Origin: Streptococcus peroris ATCC 700780
GTDB lineage: Bacteria > Bacillota > Bacilli > Lactobacillales > Streptococcaceae
Direction: 5' to 3'
NCBI RefSeq assembly: GCF_000187585.1
Contig: NZ_GL732463.1
Span: 833,086-890,574, forward strand
DNA length: 57,489 nt
The notes under the pieces are model-generated. The model was not told the origin of the DNA. It saw only the letters and a program-made list of their open reading frames with translations, and did not search any database. How positions within the stretch are numbered: the first letter of the stretch is position 1; every line of letters starts with the position of its first letter. The translations under genes and the position numbers were made by a program. Below, piece by piece: positions 52,458 through 57,489 of this stretch.

Positions 52458-53717
52458 CTAATCTTCGATTAGCTCAATATCTGCTCCAAGGTTACGTAAT
52501 TTCTCAATAATATTTGAGTAACCTCGTAAGATATACTCAACACTAGTAATCTCAGTTCTACCTTCAGCCATAAGGCCTGCAATAACTAGGGCTGCACCTG
52601 CACGTAAGTCAGTCGCTCTTACACTTGCACCGTGTAAAGAATTACCACCCTTATAGATAATGTGATCATTAGTCGTTGTAATATCTGCGTTCATTTTAGC
52701 TAATTCAAAGACATGGTTCACACGTTTTTCATAAATGGTATCAATCAGTGTTCCTCGTCCTTCTGCTTTCAACAAAAGTGGTGTAATCGGTTGTTGAAGG
52801 TCTGTAGCAAATCCTGGATATGGAGCAGTTTTGATATTAACAGCTTTTAGATTTTTCTGCTCTTCAACAAAGATACTATCTTCAGAAACAGTCATATGAA
52901 CACCCATTTCTTCTAACTTAGCAAGAAATCCTTCAAGATGTTCATAAAGTACATTATTAATAAGGATTCCCTTCCCTACGGCTGCAGCTAAGGAAATATA
53001 AGTTCCAGCTTCAATACGGTCTGGAATAACTTGATGCCGAGTTCCGTGTAAGGATTCAACACCATCAATGGTAATCATATCTGTACCTGCACCACGGATA
53101 TGAGCTCCCATATTGTTTAACAATGTTGCTACATCAATGATTTCAGGCTCACGAGCAGCATTCTCAATAACTGTACGGCCTTGAGCTTTAACCGCAGCAA
53201 GCATTGTATTAATGGTCGCTCCGACACTGACAGTATCCATATAGATATGTGCGCCATGCAATTTAGAACCATTTGTGGAGAGATTCATATTGTCTCCCTC
53301 GTAAGTTGTAACGGCTCCCATCGCTTCAAATGCTTTTAAATGCAAATCAATCGGACGAGGTCCCAAGTCACATCCACCAGGCAAACCTACTGTTGCCTCA
53401 CCGAAACGACCTAGAAGACTCCCATAGAAGTAATAAGATGCACGAAGACTATTAATCTTACCGTATGGCATTGGTTTATTTTGAACTCCACGAGGATCTA
53501 TTTCTAAAACATCGTCATAGCGTTTAACACTAGCTCCCATGATTTCCATTATATCAATCAAACTAGCCACGTCTGAGATGTCTGGTACACAGTCCAAGAT
53601 GACAAGATCATCTGATAAAATAATAGCTGGAATCAGAGCAACCACACTATTTTTTGCTCCGCTAATGGTTATCTCACCCTTTAATGGACGGCCACCGTTA
53701 ATGACAATTTTTTTCAT
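52458..53717 (-). CDS. murA: UDP-N-acetylglucosamine 1-carboxyvinyltransferase (MurA)
   Basis: First committed step of peptidoglycan synthesis; transfers enolpyruvate to UDP-GlcNAc and is the fosfomycin target. 419 aa. The active cysteine is in [15 protein letters not shown] (about residue 116), so the enzyme should be fosfomycin-sensitive. N-terminal [16 protein letters not shown] is typical. Low-GC Gram-positives have two MurA paralogs; from the neighbourhood this looks like the copy beside map/spxR. Shine-Dalgarno sequence weak (AAAGAG), with a three-codon ORF in the leader. Confidence 0.95.
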   Translation of the reverse strand: MKKIVINGGRPLKGEITISGAKNSVVALIPAIILSDDLVILDCVPDISDVASLIDIMEIMGASVKRYDDVLEIDPRGVQNKPMPYGKINSLRASYYFYGSLLGRFGEATVGLPGGCDLGPRPIDLHLKAFEAMGAVTTYEGDNMNLSTNGSKLHGAHIYMDTVSVGATINTMLAAVKAQGRTVIENAAREPEIIDVATLLNNMGAHIRGAGTDMITIDGVESLHGTRHQVIPDRIEAGTYISLAAAVGKGILINNVLYEHLEGFLAKLEEMGVHMTVSEDSIFVEEQKNLKAVNIKTAPYPGFATDLQQPITPLLLKAEGRGTLIDTIYEKRVNHVFELAKMNADITTTNDHIIYKGGNSLHGASVRATDLRAGAALVIAGLMAEGRTEITSVEYILRGYSNIIEKLRNLGADIELIED

Positions 53718-53738
53718 TAATTACTATAAACTCTTTCA

Positions 53739-53773
53739 CTATTTATTCATGAGGTCTCACCTTATATTATATC
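53739..53773 (-). promoter_or_regulatory. murA promoter and three-codon upstream ORF
   Basis: Minus strand TGATATAAT gives an extended -10 with TATAAT at 53771-53766. Just downstream AAGGTGAG is followed by ATG AAT AAA TAG (53750-53739), a mini-ORF ending about 21 bp before the murA ATG. Confidence 0.5.
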
Positions 53774-53888
53774 ATATTTCTTTCTTTTTTTCTATTGATG
53801 TTGATGAAATATATTGCTAAAGACTATACTGAATCCAAATAATTTCCAAAGTATTCTTAAAACATTACTTTCTCTAATTTTATGGAAC

Positions 53889-53918
53889 AAAAAAGCCTTC
53901 CGAGAATCTCGAAAAGCT
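53889..53918 (-). terminator. Terminator of the rplU-prp-rpmA operon
   Basis: 11-bp stem (with G-U pairs) AGCTTTTCGAG / CTCGGAAGGCT, loop ATT, then TTTTTTG on the minus strand. Confidence 0.85.
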
Positions 53919-53942
53919 CTATTATATGCTAGTTAAAGCCTA

Positions 53943-53990
53943 CTAACCTTCCATTTTAAGGCTAGAGATAAAAAGGTTTACTAACCCCTT
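53943..53990 (-). other. Two further hairpins after rpmA
   Basis: CTAACCTT / AAGGCTAG (53943-53950 with 53958-53965) forms an 8-bp stem, and AAAAGG..GGTT / AACC..TTTT near 53970-53990 a bulged one. Together with the terminator they make three stems in the 3' region of the ribosomal protein mRNA. Confidence 0.55.
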
Positions 53991-54284
53991 TTATTTTGCG
54001 ATAGGGTATACAGAAACTTGTTTCTTATCGCGACCTTTACGTTCAAAGCGTACTACGCCTTCAACTTTAGCGAACAAAGTATCGTCTCCACCACGTCCAA
54101 CGTTTACACCTGGATAGATGTGTGTACCACGTTGACGGTAAAGGATTGATCCACCAGTTACAGTTTGTCCGTCAGCTGCTTTAGCTCCAAGACGTTTAGC
54201 TTGTGAATCGCGTCCGTTTGATGTAGAACCTCCACCTTTTTTGTGGGCGAAAAGTTGCAAGTTGTTAAGAGTCATTTTTAACAT
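53991..54284 (-). CDS. rpmA: 50S ribosomal protein L27 (RpmA)
   Basis: Large-subunit protein whose N-terminus reaches the peptidyl transferase centre. 97 aa. The N-terminal extension [12 protein letters not shown] followed by AHKKGGGS is the Firmicutes form that the protease Prp must cut after LQLF to give mature L27. The prp gene is next to it, 16 bp upstream. Confidence 0.98.
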   Translation of the reverse strand: MLKMTLNNLQLFAHKKGGGSTSNGRDSQAKRLGAKAADGQTVTGGSILYRQRGTHIYPGVNVGRGGDDTLFAKVEGVVRFERKGRDKKQVSVYPIAK

Positions 54285-54300
54285 AATGTTTTCCTCCGTG

Positions 54301-54654
<354 letters not shown>

Positions 54655-54660
54655 TTAAAA

Positions 54661-54975
54661 TTAAGCGTTGATTGCGTTGATGACAACTTTAGTGTATGGT
54701 TGACGGTGACCTTGTTTACGGTGGCTACCTTTTTTAGGTTTGTACTTGTAAGTAACAACTTTCTTTTGTTTTCCTTGTTTTTCAACAGTTCCAACTACAG
54801 TAGCTCCAGCAACAAGTGGAGTTCCGACAACAGTGTTTTCACCACCAACAAGAACAACTTCGTTAAAAGTAACTTCTTGACCAGCTTCAACGTTCAATTT
54901 TTCAACGTAAACTGCTTGACCAACTTCAACTTTAACTTGTTTTCCGCCAGTTTTGATAATTGCGTATGTGCTCAT
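54661..54975 (-). CDS. rplU: 50S ribosomal protein L21 (RplU)
   Basis: Large-subunit ribosomal protein. 104 aa from the ATG at 54975 ([19 protein letters not shown]), preceded by a full AGGAGGTGC ribosome binding site. The frame is open 25 codons further, to 55050, but that part is leader RNA. The C-terminal [16 protein letters not shown] is typical. Confidence 0.98.
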
Positions 54976-55203
54976 TATGCACCTCCTATGATTTTTTGGG
55001 GTTTCCCCGAATTTTTGTGAAGACTCGCCTAGCATCGTGGGACGAACCACTTAAAAGAAGAGCTCCAAATAGAACAAAGAATAAACTAGGAATGAAGCCT
55101 AAGACATAACTTATGTTAGGCAAGGCGATCATGACGAAGTTTAAATTTGTTATAAAACGAGCGACGATGTTCGAGCGGTTGCACAGGCATGTGCATAGTC
55201 AAC
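54976..55203 (-). promoter_or_regulatory. Long structured 5' leader of rplU (L21-leader-like)
   Basis: About 228 nt between predicted start and rplU. Hairpins seen on the minus strand: TGCACA-TGCC-TGTGCA near its 5' end, GCCTAA..CATA / TATG..TTAGGC in the middle, and GGGG / CCCC (TTCGGGGAAACCCC) close to the ribosome binding site. Bacillales have an L21 leader RNA that mimics the L21 rRNA target; this is the equivalent position, but I cannot confirm the family match. Confidence 0.5.
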
Positions 55204-55209
55204 TCTACA

Positions 55210-55238
55210 AGTATAGCATGATTCCAAATTTTTGACAA
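55210..55238 (-). promoter_or_regulatory. Promoter of rplU-prp-rpmA
   Basis: Minus-strand -35 TTGTCA (55238-55233), 17 bp, -10 TATACT (55215-55210) with TGn extension. Strong, as expected for ribosomal protein genes. Between 55239 and 55398 nothing else is seen. Confidence 0.85.
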
Positions 55239-55398
55239 GTATTTTCAATCAAAATGATGCTTTTCTTTGCTTTTTTTAATTTATGAATATCTATCTTGTT
55301 CAGTATTTATCTGTGAGATAAAATCATTGTTCTAAAAAAGCTCAAAGAGTGACTACTAATCTCAAAAGAGCTCTCTAGCTAGTTCACCCTATCTGTGA

Positions 55399-55404
55399 TA
55401 TAAT
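55399..55404 (+). promoter_or_regulatory. -10 of the oxidoreductase-helicase operon
   Basis: TATAAT with a TG extension (TGATATAAT); no clear -35. Ribosome binding site AAAAAGGAG lies 6-7 nt before the ATG at 55439. Confidence 0.6.
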
Positions 55405-55438
55405 AAACACAATGAATCGTTTTTAAAAAGGAGTCTCT

Positions 55439-56416
55439 ATGCTTAAACTCGGCATTATCGGAACTGGCGCAATCAGCCATCATTTTATCGAAGCAGCTCA
55501 TACAAGTGGAGAATATCAACTGGTTGCAGTCTATTCAAGAAAAATCGAAACTGCAGAAAGGTTTGCTTCTCAATATTCAAATGTAACATTATTTGACCAG
55601 CTAGATGAATTTTTCAAGCATCCATTTGATGTGGTTTATGTTGCTAGTCCAAACTCCTTGCACTACAGCCAAGCTAAAGTTGCTTTATCTGCTGGAAAAC
55701 ATGTTGTCCTTGAAAAACCAGCCGTCACTCAACCACACGAATGGCAGGAATTAATTGAAGTCGCTCAAGAAAATCAACGGTTTATCTTTGAAGCAGCACG
55801 TAACTATCATGAATATGCTTTCGCTACAATTAAGAACTTTTTAGCTGATAAACATGTTTTAGGTGCAGACTTTAACTACGCTAAATACTCTTCTAAGATG
55901 CCTAACCTACTTGCTGGCGATACTCCTAATGTTTTCTCAGACCGTTTTGCAGGTGGTGCACTTATGGATCTTGGTATTTATCCTCTCTACGCTGCTGTTT
56001 GCTTATTTGGAAAACCGACTCGTGCAACCTATCAAGCTCAGAAACTAGATAATAGCATTGATTTAAATGGGGATGGTATTCTCTCATATCCTAACTATCA
56101 AGTACACATCAAAGCAGGAAAGAATATCACTTCTAATCTTCCTTGTGAGATTTATACTACTGATGGAACCTTGACACTTAATACAATCGAGCATGTCCAA
56201 TCAGCTACTTTTACAGACCATCAAGGAAATGAAGTTCAACTTCCTATCCAGCAGGCTCCTCATACCATGACAGAGGAAGTCGATGCTTTCGCACATATGA
56301 TAAATCAACCAGACCAGACACTCTATCAGCAATGGCTTACTGATGCAACAGATGTACATCAAGTTCTCTATGCCATGCGACAAGATGCTGGCATTAGATT
56401 TGAGGCAGAAAAATGA
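55439..56416 (+). CDS. Gfo/Idh/MocA family oxidoreductase
   Basis: A 325-aa NAD(P)-dependent dehydrogenase: N-terminal Rossmann fold with LGIIGTGAISHHFIEAA, then the EKP motif (HVVLEKPAVT, about residue 97) with the catalytic lysine, and a C-terminal alpha/beta domain including GGALMDLGIYPLYAAV. Substrate unknown; members act on sugars, inositols or trans-dihydrodiols. The TGA stop overlaps the ATG of the helicase gene by 4 bp, so the two are coupled. Confidence 0.93.
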   Translation: MLKLGIIGTGAISHHFIEAAHTSGEYQLVAVYSRKIETAERFASQYSNVTLFDQLDEFFKHPFDVVYVASPNSLHYSQAKVALSAGKHVVLEKPAVTQPHEWQELIEVAQENQRFIFEAARNYHEYAFATIKNFLADKHVLGADFNYAKYSSKMPNLLAGDTPNVFSDRFAGGALMDLGIYPLYAAVCLFGKPTRATYQAQKLDNSIDLNGDGILSYPNYQVHIKAGKNITSNLPCEIYTTDGTLTLNTIEHVQSATFTDHQGNEVQLPIQQAPHTMTEEVDAFAHMINQPDQTLYQQWLTDATDVHQVLYAMRQDAGIRFEAEK

Positions 56417-57489
56417 AAACCAAACTACCTACCGAATGGCAAGAATTGATTGATCAACTGGGATTCCAAGAATTCACTCCCATTCAAGAACAACTGTTTA
56501 ATCCTATTTTAGAAGGAGAATCACTCCTTGGAGTCAGTCCTACTGGAACAGGAAAGACTTTAGCTTATCTCCTACCTAGTCTTCTCAAACTGCAAAAGAA
56601 AAAAGCACAACAATTATTGATTTTAGCACCTAATACTGAGCTTGCTGGACAAATTTTTGAAGTCACTAAAATCTGGGGTGAGGCTATCGGATTAACAGCT
56701 CAGCTATTTCTATCCGGTTCGAGTCAAAAACGCCAAATTGAACGACTAAAAAAAGGACCAGAAATTTTGATCGGAACTCCCGGTCGTATCTTCGAACTCA
56801 TTAAATTGAAAAAAATCAAGATGATGAACGTGGAAACAATCATTCTTGATGAATTCGACCAGTTGCTAGATGATTCTCAAATCCACTTTGTAGAAAAGAT
56901 TACCCACTACGCACCTCGTGACCATCAACTTATTTACATGAGTGCCACTACCAAATTTGACCAAGATAAGATTGCACCTAACACGCGCATCATTGACCTA
57001 TCAGACCAAAAGTTAGACAACATCCAACACTTCTACATGCAGGTGGACCAACGTCACAGAGTAGATATGCTTCGTAAACTGGCACAGGTTGAAGATTTCC
57101 GCGGCCTTGTCTTCTTTAATAGCTTGTCTGACCTTGGAAGCGCCGAGGAAAAATTACAATATCGTGATGTTTTAGCAGTTTCGCTAGCTAGCGATGTCAA
57201 CGTTAAATTTAGAAAAGTTATTCTAGAAAAATTCAAAGATAATCAACTGACACTACTTCTTGCCACAGACCTTCTCGCTCGTGGTATCGACATTGATAGC
57301 TTGGAATGTGTTGTCAATTTCGACGTCCCTAGAGATATGGAAACCTATACCCACCGTGCAGGACGTACAGGTCGTATGGGTAAAGAAGGATATGTCATCA
57401 CTCTAGTAACGCATCCAGAAGACCTTAAAAAGCTGAAGAAATTTGCAAGTGTACGTGAAATTGTCTTGAAAAATCAGGAACTCTATATC
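56413..57489 (+). CDS. DEAD-box RNA helicase, cut by window end
   Basis: 359 codons are present without a stop. Q-motif region FTPIQEQLFN, motif I TGTGKT, Ia LAPNTELAGQ, Ib GTPGR, motif II DEFD instead of DEAD, motif III SAT, IV/V ATDLLARGIDID and VI HRAGRTGRMG, in correct order. The core is complete and compact, so only a short C-terminal part can be missing if the protein is of minimal type. It probably remodels RNA or ribosome assembly intermediates. Alternative start codons are not needed: ATGA overlap with the oxidoreductase stop. Confidence 0.93.
   Translation, partial: MKTKLPTEWQELIDQLGFQEFTPIQEQLFNPILEGESLLGVSPTGTGKTLAYLLPSLLKLQKKKAQQLLILAPNTELAGQIFEVTKIWGEAIGLTAQLFLSGSSQKRQIERLKKGPEILIGTPGRIFELIKLKKIKMMNVETIILDEFDQLLDDSQIHFVEKITHYAPRDHQLIYMSATTKFDQDKIAPNTRIIDLSDQKLDNIQHFYMQVDQRHRVDMLRKLAQVEDFRGLVFFNSLSDLGSAEEKLQYRDVLAVSLASDVNVKFRKVILEKFKDNQLTLLLATDLLARGIDIDSLECVVNFDVPRDMETYTHRAGRTGRMGKEGYVITLVTHPEDLKKLKKFASVREIVLKNQELYI

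Noticed and set aside
53858..53876. CiaR-type box (CTTAAA repeat) before a possible small RNA
   Set aside because: The second half reads ACTTTC, not CTTAAA, and no promoter spacing fits.

Overview
The window is an ordinary chromosomal segment of a low-GC Gram-positive coccus. It is very probably an oral Streptococcus of the mitis/sanguinis type. Pointers are the gene content (lac/tagatose cluster, SpxR, SrtA beside GyrA, MurA-SpxR-Map, DprA with a ComX box, L21-Prp-L27, glycogen operon), low GC, strong AGGAGG-like ribosome binding sites and CcpA (cre) sites. Species is not decided from sequence alone. I see no rRNA, tRNA, CRISPR, IS element, phage or plasmid gene. Nearly all genes are on the minus strand; only DUF1694, ldh, a Gfo/Idh/MocA oxidoreductase and a DEAD-box helicase are on the plus strand.

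Region 1-9.95 kb (transcribed right to left) is a galactose/lactose island: a galactitol-family PTS (EIIA, EIIB, EIIC; the type linked to galactose uptake in oral streptococci), a LacX-like mutarotase, lacABCD (tagatose-6-phosphate pathway), then lacT, lacF and lacE; lacG is expected just left of the window. Control elements are visible: a consensus promoter overlapped by a cre before EIIA, LacR-type TGTTT operators around the lacA promoter, and a complete RAT/terminator antitermination leader before lacT. 10-18.7 kb holds an orphan lipoprotein, lepA, a metallophosphatase and the conserved xseA-xseB-ispA-tlyA-argR-recN cluster; xseA is split by a -1 frameshift at an A-run. 18.8-22.5 kb: eno, DUF1694, glycerate kinase, serB. 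22.5-30.9 kb: glycogen operon glgB-glgC-glgD-glgA under a cre-controlled promoter, plus a cytoplasmic pullulanase.

31-36.1 kb: ligA, then guaC - guanine riboswitch - xpt - pbuX, a purine salvage unit. 36.3-40.6 kb: small membrane and hypothetical proteins, cutC, topA. 40.7-44.6 kb: dprA with a perfect competence box, dapA-asd, srtA. 44.6-50.6 kb: gyrA, ldh, an extracellular thioredoxin lipoprotein with its CcdA partner, and map. 50.6-53.7 kb: spxR, a GNAT acetyltransferase and murA. 54-55.2 kb: rpmA-prp-rplU with a long structured leader. The right end has the oxidoreductase and a helicase cut by the window edge.

I find no clearly new multi-gene system. The most promising leads are regulatory: the xseA frameshift at a dnaX-type A_AAA_AAG heptamer, the structured guaC leader beside a guanine riboswitch inside the operon, a hairpin lying between SD and start codon of the MmcQ-like gene, and 21-bp-phased repeats upstream of the galactose PTS.
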